Positions 14,402 to 26,538 are shown, counted from the stretch's first letter. The stretch is DNA of 64,000 nt from Loripinus fragilis (GCA_964019695.1 OZ026524.1:31989664-32053663), one strand, 5' to 3'. The notes: generated by a model from the sequence alone, not told the origin. Numbers and translations are program-made.

Positions 14402-14403
14402 TA
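14402..14403 (+). other. Paralogous empty target site (TA) of the transposon
   Basis: The satellite here reads CTATTAGTTTTCCTATACTG without interruption. Both flanks match the flanks of the element at 25982-27520: on the left GATTGTCTAGCAATTTAG before the site, and on the right the GTTTTCCTATACTGTATG block followed by the ACATGGTC variant. The left flank matches at an offset of exactly 11578 and the right at 13119, a difference of 1541 bp (element plus TA). The copy near 24092 also lacks the insertion but has CTAATAG at the site. Confidence 0.93.
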
Positions 14404-14578
14404 GTTTTCCTATACTGTATGTTAGTGTAGCTAGACTGTCTACTAGTGTAGCTACATGGTCTATTGATGTTCCTAGACTATCCGTTAGTGTAGCTAGATT
14501 GTCTATCAATGTAGCTACACCGTCTATTAGTTTTCTTATACTGTCTGTTAGAGTAGCTACACTGTCTATTTGTTTTCA

Positions 14579-14585
14579 TCGACGG
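14579..14585 (+). repeat. Higher-order landmark TCGACGG (example)
   Basis: A rare CpG-containing variant, usually preceded by TTTTCA and followed by TCTATTAGTTAGCTAC, marks the higher-order blocks. Positions (first T): 166, 669, 3523, 5979, 7238, 9084, 9650, 11496, 12608, 12691, 14579, 16025, 17578, 18081, 19340, 21186, 22298, 22381, 24269, 27698, 29587, 30972, 32504, 33889, 35421, 38316, 40206, 41402, 43228, 46208, 48412, 50427, 53472, 55761, 57167, 60590 and 61996. Some are degenerate (TCGACAG, TCGATG). Spacings of 1888-1890 bp recur five times once the transposon is removed. The TTAG after the landmark puts an in-frame TAG into the open forward frame, ending the long open frames at most blocks. 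Confidence 0.85.
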
Positions 14586-14952
14586 TCTATTAGTTAGCTA
14601 CACTGTCTATTAGAGTTCATAGACTGTGTGTTAGTGTAGCTAGACTGTCTATTAGTGTAGCTACACTGTCTAATAGTGTTCCTAGACCGTCTATTAGTGT
14701 AGCTAGACTGTCTACTATTGTAGCTACACTGTCTTATAGTGTTCCTAGACTGTCTATTAGTGTAGCTAGACTGTCTATTAGTGTAGCTTCACTGTCTAAT
14801 AGTGTTCCTAGACTGTCTATTAGTGTAGCTAGACTGTCTAATAGTGTTCCTAGACTGTCTGTTAGCGTAACTAGATTGTTTATCAATGTAGCTACACTGT
14901 CTATTTGTTTTCATAGACGGTCTATTAGAGAAGCTACACTGTCTATAAGTGT

Positions 14953-15635
14953 TCATAGACTGTCTGTTAGTGTAGCTAGACTCTCTATTAATGTAGCTAC
15001 ACTGTCTTATAGTGTTCCTAGACTGTCTTTAGTGTAGCTAGATTGTCTATTAGTGTAGCTACACTGTCTTATAGTGTTCCTAGACTGTCTATTAGTGTAG
15101 CTAGACTGTCTATTAAGGTAGCTACACTGTCTATAAGAGTTCATAGACTGTCTGTTAGTGTAGCTAGACTGTCTATTAGTGTAGCTACACTGTCTTATAG
15201 TGTTTCTAGACTGTCTATTAGTGTAGCTAGATTGTCTATTAGTGTAGCTACACTGTCTAATAGTGTTCCTAGACTGTCTACTAGTGTAGCTAGACTGTCT
15301 ATTAGAGTAGCTACACCGTCTAATAGTGTCCCTAGACTGTCTATAAGTGTAGCTAGATTGTGTATCAATATAGCTACACTGTCTATTAGTTTTCATAGAC
15401 GGTCTGTTAGTGTAGCTAGACTCTCTATTAATGTAGCTACACTGTCTTATAGTGTTCCTAGACTGTCTTTAGTGTAGCTAGATTGTCTATTAGTGTAGCT
15501 ACACTGTCTTATAGTGTTCCTAGACTGTCTATTAGTGTAGCTAGACTGTCTATTAAGGTAGCTACACTGTCTATAAGAGTTCATAGACTGTCTGTTAGTG
15601 TAGCTAGACTGTCTATTAGTGTAGCTACACTGTCT
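14953..15635 (+). repeat. 440-bp offset local duplication
   Basis: About 243 bp at 14953-15195 recur at 15393-15635. Both carry the private features CTCTCTATTAATG, a unit shortened to GTCTTTAGTG and CTATTAAGGTAGC. The shortened unit puts a one-base shift in each copy. The duplication is absent from the partner region after 25075. Confidence 0.8.
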
Positions 15636-17412
15636 AATAGTGTTCCTAAACTGTCTATTAGTGTAGCTAGATTGTCTATTAATATAGCTACACTGTCTTT
15701 TAGTTTTCCTATACTGTCTGTTAGTGTAGCTAGACTGTCTACTAGTGTAGCTACATTGTCTATTAGTGTTCCTAGACTGTCTATTAGTGTAGGTAGACTG
15801 TCTATTAGAGTAGCTAGATTGTCTATCAATATAGCTACACTGTCGATTAGTTTTCCTATACTGTATGTTAGTGTAGCTAGACTGTCTACTAGTGTAGCTA
15901 CATGGTCTATTGATGTTCCTAGACTATCCGTTAGTGTAGCTAGATTGTCTATCAATGTAGCTACACTGTCTATTAGTTTTCTTATACTGTCTGTTAGAGT
16001 AGCTACACTGTCTATTTGTTATCATCGACGGTCTATTAGTTAGCTACACTGTCTATTAGAGTTCATAGACTGTCTGTTAGTGTAGCTAGACTGTCTATTA
16101 GTGTAGCTACACTGTCTAATAGTGTTCCTAGACTGTCTATTAGTGTAGCTAGACTGTCTACTAGTGTAGCTACACTGTCTTATAGTGTTCCTAGACTGTC
16201 TATTAGTGTAGCTAGACTGTCTATTAGTGTAGCTACACTGTCTAATAGTTTTCCTAGAATGTCTATTAGTGTAGCTAGACTGTCTATTAGAGTAGCTACA
16301 CTGTCTAATAGTGTTCTTAGACTGTCTATTAGTGTAGCTACACTGTCTAATAGTGTTCCTAGACTGTCTGTTAGCGTAACTAGATTGTTTATCAATGTAG
16401 CTACACTGTCTATTTGTTTTCATAGACGGTCTATTAGAGAAGCTACACTGTCTATAAGTGTTCATAGACTGTCTGTTAGTGTAGCTAGACTGTCTATTAA
16501 TGTAGCTACACTGTCTTATAGTGTTCCTAGAATGTCTATTAGTGTAGCAAGACTGTCTATTAGAGTAGCTACACTGTCTAATAGTGTTCTTAGACTGTCT
16601 ATTAGTGTAGCTACATTGTCTGATAGTGTTCCTAGACTGTCTACTAGTGTAGCTAGACTGTCTATTAGTGTAGCTACACTGTCTATTAGTGTTCATATAC
16701 TGTCTGTTAGTGTAGCTAGACTGTCTATCAGTGTAGCTACACTGTCTAATAGTGTTCCTAGACTGTCTATTAGTGTAGCTAGGTTGTCTATTAGTGTAGC
16801 CACACTGTCTAAAAGTGTTCCTAGACTGTCTATTAGTGTAGCTACATTGTCTGATAGTGTTCCTAGACTGTCTACTAGTGTAGCTAGACTGTCTATTAGT
16901 GTAGCTACACTGTCTAATAGTGTTCCTAGACTGTCTATAAGTGTAGCTAGATTGTGTATCAATATAGCTACACTGTCTTTTAGTTTTCATAGATGGTCTG
17001 TTAGTGTAGCTAGACTGTCTACTAGTGTAGCTACATTGTCTATTGATGTTCCTAGACTGTCCGTTAGTGTAGCTAGATTGTCTATCAATGTAGCTACACT
17101 GTCTTTTAATTTTCTTATACTGTCTGTTAGAGTAGCTACACTGTCTATTAGTGTTCAAAAACTGTCTGTTCGTGTAGCTACACTGTCTAATAGTGTTCAT
17201 AGACTGTCTATTAGTGTAGCTAGATTGTCTATCAATATAGCTACACTGTCTTTTAGTTTTCCTATACTGTCTGTTAGTGAAGCTAGACTGTCTACTAGTG
17301 TAGCTATATTGTCTATTAGTGTTCCTAGACTGTCTATTAGTGTAGCTAGACTGTCTATTAGAGTAGCTAGATTGTCTATCAATATAGCTACACTGTCTAT
17401 TAGTTTTCCTAT

Positions 17413-18910
17413 ACTGTATGTTAGTGTAGCTAGACTGTCTACTAGTGTAGCTACATGGTCTATTGATGTTCCTAGACTATCCGTTAGTGTAGCTAGATTG
17501 TCTATCAATGTAGCTACACTGTCTATTAGTTTTCTTATACTGTCTGTTAGAGTAGCTACTCTGTGTATTTGTTTTCTTCGACGGTCTATTAGTTAGCTAC
17601 AATGGCTATAAGAGTTCATAGACTGTCTGTTAGTGTAGTTAGACTGTCTATTAGTGTAGCTACACTGTCTAATAGTGTTCCTAGACTGTCTATTAGTATA
17701 GCTAGACTGTCTATTAGAGTAGCTAGATTGTCTATAAATATAGCTACACTGTCTATTAGTTTTCCTATACTGTCTGTTCGTGTAGCTAGACTGTCTACTA
17801 GTGTTCCTAGATTGTCAATTAGTGTTCCTAGACTGTCTATTAGTATAGCTAGACTGTCTATTAGAGTAGCTAGATTGTCTATCAATATAGCTACACTGTC
17901 TATTAGTATTCCTATACTGTATGTTAGTGTATCTAGACTATCGACTAGTGTAGCTATATGGTCAATTGATGTTCCTAGAATATCCGTTAGTGTAGCTAGA
18001 TTGTCTATCAATGTAGCTACACTGTCTATTAGTTTTCTTATACTGTCTGTTAGAGTAGCTACACTGTCTATTTGTTATCATCGACGGTCTATTAGTTAGC
18101 TACACTGTCAATTAGAGTTCATAGACTGTCTGTTAGTGTAGCTAGACTGTCTATTAGTGTAGCTACACTGTCTAATAGTGTTCCTAGACTGTCTATTAGT
18201 GTAGCTAGACTGTCTACTAGTGTAGCTACACTGTCTTATAGTGTTCTTAGACTGTCTATTAGTGTAGCTAGACTGTCTATAAGTGTAGCTACACTGTCTA
18301 ATAGTTTTCCTAGACTGTCTATTAGTGTAGCTAGACTGTCTATTAGAGTAGCTACACTGTCTAATAGTGTTCTTAGACTGTCTATAAGTGTAGCTACACT
18401 GTCTAATAGTGTTCCTAGACTGTCTGTTAGCGTAACTAGATTGTTTATCAATGTAGCTACACTGTCTATTTGTTTTCATAGACGGTCTATTAGAGAAGCT
18501 ACACTGTCTATAAGTGTTCATAGACTGTCTGTTAGTGTAGCTAGACTGTCTATTAATGTAGCTACACTGTCTTATAGTGTTCCTAGACTGTCTATTAGTG
18601 TAGCTAGATTGTCTATTAGTGTAGCTACACTGTCTTATAGTGTTCCTAGACTGTCTATTAGTGTAGCTAGACTGTCTATTAGTGTAGCTACACTGTCTAT
18701 TAGTGTTCATAGACTGTCTGTTAGTGTAGCTAGACTGTCTATTAGTGTAGCTAAACTGTCTTATAGTGTTCCTAGACTGTCTATTAGTGTAGCTAGATTG
18801 TCTATTAGTGTAGCTACACTGTCTAATAGTGTTCCTAGACTGTCTACTAGTGTAGCTAGACTGTCTATTAGAGTAGCTAAACCGTCTAATAGTGTCCCTA
18901 GACTGTCTAT
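17413..18910 (+). repeat. Segmental duplication, offset 17412, copy 2
   Basis: Partner of 1-1500. It shares private variants such as the GTTATCATCGACGG landmark and the modified unit just after the first landmark. Its right part overlaps the start of the copy that matches 9197 onward, so this is a mosaic junction between two duplication partners. Confidence 0.85.
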
Positions 18911-21900
18911 TAGTGTAGCTAGACTGTCTATTAGTGTAGCTACACTGTCTAATAGTGTTCCTAGACTGTCTATTAGTGTAGCGAGATTGTCTATCAATAT
19001 AGCTACACTGTCTTTTAGTTTTCCTATACTGTCTGTAAGTGTAGCTAGACTGTCTACTAGTGTAGCTACATTGTCTATTAGTGTTCCTAGACTGTCTATT
19101 AGTGTAGCTAGACTGTCTATTAGAGTAGCTAAATTGTCTTTCAATATAGCTACACTGTCTATTAGTTTTCCTATACTGAATGTTAGTGTAGCTAGACTGT
19201 CTACTAGTGTAGCTACATTGTCTATTGATGTTCCTAGACTGTCCTTTAGTGTAGCTAGATTGTCTATCAATGTAGCTACACTGTCTATAAGTTTTCTTAT
19301 ACTGTCTGTTAGAGTAGCTACACTGTCTATTTGTTTTCATCGACGGTCTATTAGTTAGCTACACTGTCTATTAGAGTTCGTAGACTTCTGTTAGTGTAGC
19401 AAAACTGTCTATTAGTGTAGCTACACTGTCTAATAGTGTTCCTAGACTGTCTATTAGTGTAGCTAGACTGTCCACTAGTGTAGCTACACTCTCTTATAGT
19501 GTTCCTAGACTCTCTATTAGTGTAGCTAGACTGTCTATTAGTGTAGCTACACTGTCTAATTGTGTTCCTAGACTGTCTATTAGTGTAGCTAGACTGTCTA
19601 TTAGAGTAACTACACTGTCTAATAGTGTTCCTAGACTGTCTATTAGTGTAGCTACACTGTCTAATAGTGTTCCTAGACTGTCTGTTAGCGTAACTAGATT
19701 GTTTATCAATATAGCTACACTGTCTATTTGTTTTCATAGACGGTCTATTAGAGAAGCTACACTGTCTATTAGTGTCCATAGACTGTCTCTTAGTGTAGCT
19801 AGATTGTCTATTAGTGTAGCTACACTGTCTTATAATGTTCCTAGACTGTCTATTAGTGTAGCTAGACTGTCTATTAGTGTACCTACACTGTCTACAAGTG
19901 TTCATATACTGTCTGTTAGTGTAGCTAGACTGTCTATTAGTGTAGCTACACTGTCTTATAGTGTTCATAGACTGTCTATTAGTGTAGCTAGATTGTCTAT
20001 TAGTGTAGCTACACTATCTAATAGTGTTCCAAGACTGTCTACTAGTGTAGCTAGACTGTCTATTAGAGTAGCTACACTGTCTAATAGTGTTCCTAGACTG
20101 TCTTTTAGTGTAGCTAGATTGTCTATCAATATAGCTACACTGTCCATTAGTTTTCATAGACGGTCTGTAAGTGTAGCTAGACTGTCTACTAGTGTAGCTA
20201 CATTGTCTATTGATGTTCCTAGACTGTCCGTTAGTGAAGCTAGATTGTCTATCAATGTAGCTACACTGTCTCTTAGTTTTCTTATACAGTCTCTTAGTGT
20301 AGCTACACTGTCTATTAGTGTTCATATACTGTCTGTTAGTGTAGCTAGACTGTCTATCAGTGTAGCTACACTGTCTAATAGTGTTCCTAGACTGTCTATT
20401 AGTGTAGCTAGATTGTCTATTAGTGTAGCTACACTGTCTAATAGTGTTCCTAGACTGTCTATTAGTGTAGCTAGACTGTCTATTAGTGTAGCTACACTGT
20501 CTAATAGTGTTCCTAGACTGTCTATTAGTGTAGCTAGATTTTGTATCAATATAGCTACACTGTCTATTAGTTTTCATAGACGGTCTGTTAGTGTAGCTAG
20601 ACTGTCTACTAGTGTAGCTACATTGTCTATTGATGTTCCTAGACTGTCCGTTAGTGTAGCTAGATTGTCTATCAATGTAGCTACACTGTCTTTTAATTTT
20701 CTTATACTGTCTGTTAGAGTAGCTACACTGTCTATTAGTGTTCATATACTGTCTGTTCGTGTAGCTAGGCTGTCTATTAGTGTAGCTACACTGTCTAATA
20801 TTGTTCCTAGACTGTCTATTAGTATAGCTAGATTGTCTATCAATATAGCTACACTGTCTATTAGTTTTACTATACTGTCTGTTAGTGTAGCTAGACTGTC
20901 TACTAGTGTAGCTACATTGTCTATTAGTGTTCCTAGACTGTCTATTAGTATAGCTACACTGTCAATTAGAGTAGCTAGATTGTCTATCAATATAGCTACA
21001 CTGTCTATTAGTTTTCCTATACTGTATGGTAGTGTAGCTAGACTGTCTACTAGTGTAGCTACATGGTCTATTGATGTTCCTAGACTATCCGTTAGTGTAG
21101 CTAGATTGTCTATCAATGTAGCTACACTGTCTATAAGTTTTCTTATACTGTCTGTTAGAGTAGTTACACTGTCTATTTGATTTCCTCGACGGTCTAATAG
21201 TTAGCTACACTGTCTACTAGAGTTCATAGACTGTCTATTAGTGTAGCTACACTGTCTTATAGTGTTCCTAGAAAGTCTATTAGTGTAGCTACACTGTCTA
21301 TTAGTGTAGCTACACTGTCTTTAAGTGTTCATAGACTGTCTGTTAGTGTAGCTAGACTGTCTAATAGTGTTCCTAGACTGTCTACTAGTGTAGATAGACT
21401 GTCTATTAGTGTAGCTACACTGTCTAATAGTGTTCCTAGACTGTCTATTAGTGTAGCTAGATTGTCTATTAGTGTAGTTACACTGTCTTATAGTGTTCCT
21501 AGACTGTCTATTAGTGTAGCTAGACTGTCTATTAGTGTAGCTACACTGTCTAATAGTGTTCCTAGACTGTCTACTAGTGTAGATAGACTGTCTATTAGTG
21601 TAGCTACACTGTCTAATAGTGTTCCTAGACTGTCTATTAGTGTAGCTAGATTTTGTATCAATATAGCTACACTGTCTATTAGTTTTCATAGACGGTCTGT
21701 TAGTGTAGCTAGACTGTCTACTAGTGTAGCTAAATTGTCTATTGATGTTCCTAGACTGTCTATTAGTGTAGCTAGATTGTCTATCAATGTAGCTACACTG
21801 TCTTTTAATTTTCTTATACTGTCTGTTAGAGTAGCTACACTGTCTATTAGTGTTCATATACTGTCTGTTCGTGTAGCTAGACTGTCTATTAGTGTAGCTA

Positions 21901-24900
21901 CACTGTCTAATAGTGTTCCTAGACTGTCTATTAGTGTAGCTAGATTGTCTATCAATATAACTACACTGTCTATTAGTTTTACTATACTGTCTGTTAGTGT
22001 AGCTAGACTGTCTACTAGTGTAGCTACATTGTCTATTAGTGTTCCTAGACTGTCTATTAGTATAGCTAGACTGTCTATTAGAGTAGCTAGATTGTATATC
22101 AATATAGCTACACTGTCTATTAGTTTTCCTATACTGTATGTTAGTGTAGCTAGACTGTAAACTAGTGTAGCTACATGGTCTATTGATGTTCCTAGACTAT
22201 CCGTTAGTGTAGCTAGATTGTCTATCAATGTAGCTACACTGTCTATTAGTTTTCTTATACTGTCTGTTAGAGTAACTACACTGTCTATTTGATTTCATCG
22301 ACAGTCTATTAGATAGCTACACTGTCCATTAGTTTTCTTATACTGTCTGTTAGAGTAGCTACACTGTCTATTTGATTTCATCGACAGTGTATTAGAAAGC
22401 TACACTGTCTATTAGAGTTCATAGACTGTCTGTTAGTGTAGCTAGACTGTCTATTAGTGTAGCTACACTATCTAGTAGTGTTCCTAGACTGTCTACTAGT
22501 GTAGCTAGACTGTCAACTAGTGTAGCTACACTGTCTTATAGTATTCCTAGACTGTCTATTAGTGTAGCTAGACTGTCTATTAGTGTAGCTACACTGTCTA
22601 ATAGTGTTCCTAGACTGTCTATTAGTGTAGCTACACTGTCTAATAGTGTTCCTAGACTGTTTGTAAGCGTAACTAGATTGTTTATCAATGTAGCTACACC
22701 GTCTATTTGTTTTCATAGACGGTCTATTAGAGAAGCTACACTGTCTATAAGTGTTCATAGACTGTCTGATAGTGTAGCTAGACTCTCTATTAATGTAGCT
22801 ACACTGTCTTATAGTGTTCCTAGACTGTCTTTAGTGTAGCTAGATTGTCTATTAGTGTAGCTACACTGTCTTATAGTGTTCCTAGACTGTCTATTAGTGT
22901 AGCTAAACTGTCTATTAGTGTAGCTACACTGTCTATAAGAATTCATAGACTGTCTGTTAGTGTAGCTAGACTGTCTATTAAAGTAGCTACACTGTCTTAT
23001 AGTGTTTCTAGACTGTCTATTAGTGTAGCTAGATTGTCTATTAGTGTAGCTACACTGTCTAATAGTGTTCCTAGACTGTCTTCTAGTGTAGCTAGACTGT
23101 CTATTAGAGTAGCTACACCGTCTAATAGTGTCCCTAGACTGTCTATAAGTGTAGCTAGATTGTCTATCAATATAGCTACACTGTCTATTAGTTTTTATAG
23201 ACGGTCTGTTAGTGTAGCTAGACTGTCTACTTGTGTAGCTACATTGTCTATAGATGTTCCTAGACTGTCCGTTAGTGAAGCTAGATTGTCTATCAATGTA
23301 GCTACACTGTCTATTAGTTTTCTCATACTGTCTGTTAGAGTAGCTTCACTGTCTATTAGTGTTCATATACTGTCTGTTAGTGTAGCTAGACTGTCTATCA
23401 GTGTAGCTACACTGTCTAATAGTCTTCCTAGACTGTCTATTAGTGTAGCTAGGTTGTCTATTAGTGTAGCAACACTGTCTAATAGTTTTCCTAGACTGTC
23501 TATTAGTGTAGCTACATTGTCTAATAGTGTTCTTAGACTGTCTAATAGTGTAGCTAAACTGTCTATTAGTGTAGCTACACTGTCTAATAGTGTTCCTAGA
23601 CTGTCTATTAGTGTAGCTAGATTGTGTATCAATATAGCTACACTGTCTATTAGTTTTTATAGAGGGTCTGTTAGTGTAGCTAGACTGTCTACTAGTGTAG
23701 CTACATTGTCTATTGATGTTCCTAGACTGTCCGTTAGTGTAGCTAGATTGTCTATCAATGTAGCTACACTGTCTTTTAATTTTCTTATACTGTCTGTTAG
23801 AGTAGTTACACTGTCTATTAGTGTTCATATACTGTCTGTTCGTGTAGCTAGACTGTCTATTAGTGTAGCTACACTGTCTTATAGTGTTCCTAGACTGTCT
23901 ATAAGTGTAGCTAGATTGTCTATCAATATAGCTACACTGTCTATTAGTTTTCCTATACTGTCTGTTAGTATAGCTAGACTGTCTTCTAGTGTAGCTACAT
24001 TGTCTATTAGTGTTCCTAGACTGTCTATTAGTATAGCTAGACTGTCTATTAGAGTAGCTAGATTGTCTAGCAATTTAGTTACACTGTCTAATAGTTTTCC
24101 TATACTGTATGTTAGTGTAGCTAGACTGTCTACTAGTGTAGCTACATGGTCTATTGATGTTCCTAGACTATCCGTTAGTGTAGCTAGATTGTCTATCAAT
24201 GTAGCTACACCGTCTATTAGTTTTCTTATACTGTCTGTTAGAGTAGCTAAACTGTCTATTTGTTTTCATCGACGGTCTATTAGTTAGCTACACTGTCTAT
24301 TAGAGTTCATAGACTGTGTGTTAGTGTAGCTAGACTGTCTATTAGTGTAGCTACACTGTCTAATAGTGTTCCTAGACCGTCTATTAGTGTAGCTAGACTG
24401 TCTACTATTGTAGCTACACTGTCTTATAGTGGATCTAGACTGTCTATTAGTGTAGCTAGACTGTCTATTAGTGTAGCTACACTGTCTAATAGTGTTCCTA
24501 GACTGTCTATTAGTGTAGCTAGACTGTCTAATAGTGTTCCTAGACTGTCTGTTAGCGTAACTAGATTGTTTATCAATGTAGCTACACTGTCTATTTGTTT
24601 TCATAGACGGTCTATTAGAGAAGCTACACTGTCTATAAGTGTTCATAGACTGTCTGTTAGTGTAGCTAGACTCTCTATTAATGTAGCTACACTGTCTTAT
24701 AGTGTTCCTAGACTGTCTTTAGTGTAGCTAGATTGTCTATTAGTGTAGCTACACTGTCTTATAGTGTTCCTAGACTGTCTATTAGTGTAGCTAGACTGTC
24801 TATTAAGGTAGCTACACTGTCTATAAGAGTTCATAGACTGTCTGTTAGTGTAGCTAGACTGTCTATTAGTGTAGCTACACTGTCTTATAGTGTTTCTAGA

Positions 24901-25075
24901 CTGTCTATTAGTGTAGCTAGATTGTCTATTAGTGTAGCTACACTGTCTAATAGTGTTCCTAGACTGTCTACTAGTGTAGCTAGACTGTCTATTAGAGTAG
25001 CTACACCGTCTAATAGTGTCCCTAGACTGTCTATAAGTGTAGCTAGATTGTGTATCAATATAGCTACACTGTCTA
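18887..25075 (+). repeat. 6.2-kb segmental duplication, offset 9690, copy 2
   Basis: Partner of 9197-15385. It is followed by about 0.9 kb that instead matches 13500-14400 at an offset of 11578, leading up to the transposon insertion point. That register allows the empty site at 14402 to be identified. Confidence 0.9.
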
Positions 25076-25979
25076 TTAGTTTTTATAGACGGTCTGTTAG
25101 TGTAGCTAGACTGTCTACTTGTGTAGCTACATTGTCTATAGATGTTCCTAGACTGTCCGTTAGTGAAGCTAGATTGTCTATCAATGTAGCTACACTGTCT
25201 ATTAGTTTTCTTATACTGTCTGTTAGAGTAGCTACACTGTCTATTAGTGTTCATATACTGTCTGTTAGTGTAGCTAGACTGTCTATCAGTGTAGCTACAC
25301 TGTCTAATAGTCTTCCTAGACTGTCTATTAGTGTAGCTAGGTTGTCTATTAGTGTAGCAACACTGTCTAATAGTTTTCCTAGACTGTCTATTAGTGTAGT
25401 TACATTGTCTAATAGTGTTCCTAGACTGTCTAATAGTGTAGCTAAACTGTCTATTAGTGTAGCTACACTGTCTAATAGTGTTCCTAGACTGTCTATTAGT
25501 GTAGCTAGATTGTGTATCAATATAGCTACACTGTCTATAAGTTTTTATAGACGGTCTGTTAGTGTAGCTAGACTGTCTACTAGTGTAGATACATTGTCTA
25601 TTGATGTTCCTAGACTGTCCGTTAGTGTAGCTAGATTGTCTATCAATGTAGCTACACTGTCTTTTAATTTTCTTATACTGTCTGTTAGTGTAGCTACACT
25701 GTCTATTAGTGTTCATATACTGTCTGTTCGTGTAGCTAGACTGTCTATTAGTGTAGCTACACTGTCTTATAGTGTTCCTAGACTGTCTATTAGTGTAGCT
25801 AGATTGTCTATCAATATAGCTACACTGTCTATTAGTTTTCCTATACTGTCTGTTAGTATAGCTAGACTGTCTACTAGTGTAGCTACATTGTCTATTAGTG
25901 TTCCTAGACTGTCTATTAGTATAGCTAGACTGTCTATTAGAGTAGCTAGATTGTCTAGCAATTTAGCTACACTGTCTAT

Positions 25980-25981
25980 TA
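25980..25981. repeat. Target-site duplication, left (TA)
   Basis: TA immediately before the left inverted repeat. Comparison with the empty site at 14402 allows TA or TTA (25979-25981). TA is preferred because both ends of the element then begin symmetrically with AAGC. Confidence 0.85.
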
Positions 25982-26028
25982 AAGCAGCGGTCAGTTAAGC
26001 GTACAAACTTTGTTGAACCTGGTTACAA
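25982..26028 (+). repeat. Left terminal inverted repeat (47 bp)
   Basis: Starts AAGCAGCGGTCA and ends GGTTACAA. It pairs with the reverse complement of 27474-27520 at 37 of 47 positions, with an identical 13-base core AAGCGTACAAACT (25997-26009) and an identical inner block GGTTACAA. The conserved core is a plausible transposase-binding site, by inference. Confidence 0.88.
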
Positions 26029-26235
26029 CTATTTGACTTGTCACAACAACTTTCCTTTCAACAGTCAATCAATTAAAGTTTTATTTAGCCATTATTCAAA
26101 CACAGTCCTGTCAAAGCTACCTGGATGAATGACAGCTCCTTGAAATATCTTTTGTCCAGCCTCAAATGACCAGTCACTCTTGTTACCATAGCTATCCAGT
26201 TAAAAGTTTCAATGAAATGTAATAGATTTTATCAA
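26029..26235. other. Unique left arm of the transposon
   Basis: About 207 bp of AT-rich sequence between the left inverted repeat and the ATC minisatellite. I see no open frame of useful length, no RNA gene and no internal repeat. Confidence 0.6.
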
Positions 26236-26357
26236 ATGTTTGGCTCATGAAAAAAAATGCTGAATATCGTCATCATCATCATATGTATGGCTAATGAAAA
26301 AATGCTCATCATCATCATCGTCATCATCTGTATGGCTCATGAAAAAATGCTCATCAT

Positions 26358-26408
<51 letters not shown>

Positions 26409-26470
26409 TATCATATGTATGGCTCATGAAAAAAATGCTCATCATCATTATCATCATCATCATCGTCATC
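26236..26470 (+). repeat. Compound ATC minisatellite, left part (4 units)
   Basis: Units share TGTATGGCTCATGAAAAAA then TGCTCATCATC and a variable number of ATC triplets. The TGGCT core starts at 26241, 26288, 26333 and 26420, giving unit lengths of about 45-87 bp that depend on ATC number. GTC and ATT interruptions are scattered through the ATC runs. The array continues beyond the SINE at 26702. Confidence 0.9.
26359..26408 (+). repeat. (ATC)n microsatellite, 50 bp
   Basis: The longest pure ATC run of the window, nearly 17 triplets, within the third minisatellite unit. It should be length-variable. Open frames across it (poly-Ile forward, poly-Asp/Met reverse) are low-complexity artefacts. 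Confidence 0.95.
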
Positions 26471-26483
26471 ATCATCATCATAT
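26471..26483 (+). repeat. SINE target-site duplication, left (13 bp)
   Basis: ATCATCATCATAT directly before the SINE, repeated at 26689-26701 directly after its tail. The ATC part is ambiguous because the target is itself an ATC repeat. The final TAT is shared and supports a real duplication. Confidence 0.7.
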
Positions 26484-26495
26484 ATGGGAGCGCAG

Positions 26496-26506
26496 TGGCT
26501 CAGTGG
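26496..26506 (+). promoter_or_regulatory. Pol III A box of the SINE
   Basis: TGGCTCAGTGG fits the type 2 Pol III A-box consensus TRGCNNAGYGG without mismatch. It lies 12 bases into the element, as in tRNA genes. Confidence 0.85.
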
Positions 26507-26538
26507 TAGAGTGCTTGACTCGAGACCGAGGGGCCGCA

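Larger units (their letters stand above)
9197..15385 (+). repeat. 6.2-kb segmental duplication, offset 9690, copy 1
   Basis: Matches 18887-25075 with an offset of exactly 9690 over about 6.2 kb. The landmark spacings 1846, 1112, 83 and 1888 recur in the same order in both copies. Differences are sparse single bases, for example near 12212 against 21902 and near 13317 against 23007. The right limit is set where 15387 reads TTTTCATAGAC and 25077 reads TTTTTATAGAC and the downstream order diverges. Confidence 0.9.
1..25979 (+). repeat. 21-bp satellite array, left arm
   Basis: Continuous head-to-tail array of a 21-bp unit, all in one orientation as far as I can read. The core is GTGTAGCTAGACTGTCTA. 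The main variants are A (722-742, centre GTAGCTAGACT), B (743-763, centre GTAGCTACACT) and C (764-784, centre GTTCCTAGACT). Minor variants carry ATCAATATAGC, ATTGATGTTCC, TTTTCTTATAC, TTTTCATAGAC or GTTCGTG. Many stretches cycle C-A-B as a 63-bp trimer. Single-base indels occur but register is quickly regained. Most units contain AGCT (an AluI site) and CpG is rare. The array starts before base 1. I see no gene in it: open frames are a by-product of the 21-bp period. A role as centromeric or heterochromatic satellite is inference. Confidence 0.97.

Noticed and set aside
1..25979. CRISPR-like array of short direct repeats
   Set aside because: Repeats are contiguous with no unique spacers, the period is 21 bp, and there is no cas gene. 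The nested SINE and other context are eukaryotic.
25978..25982. TTAA target site suggesting a piggyBac-type element
   Set aside because: TTAA is seen on the left only. The right side and the empty site read TTAG, so a four-base TTAA duplication is excluded.
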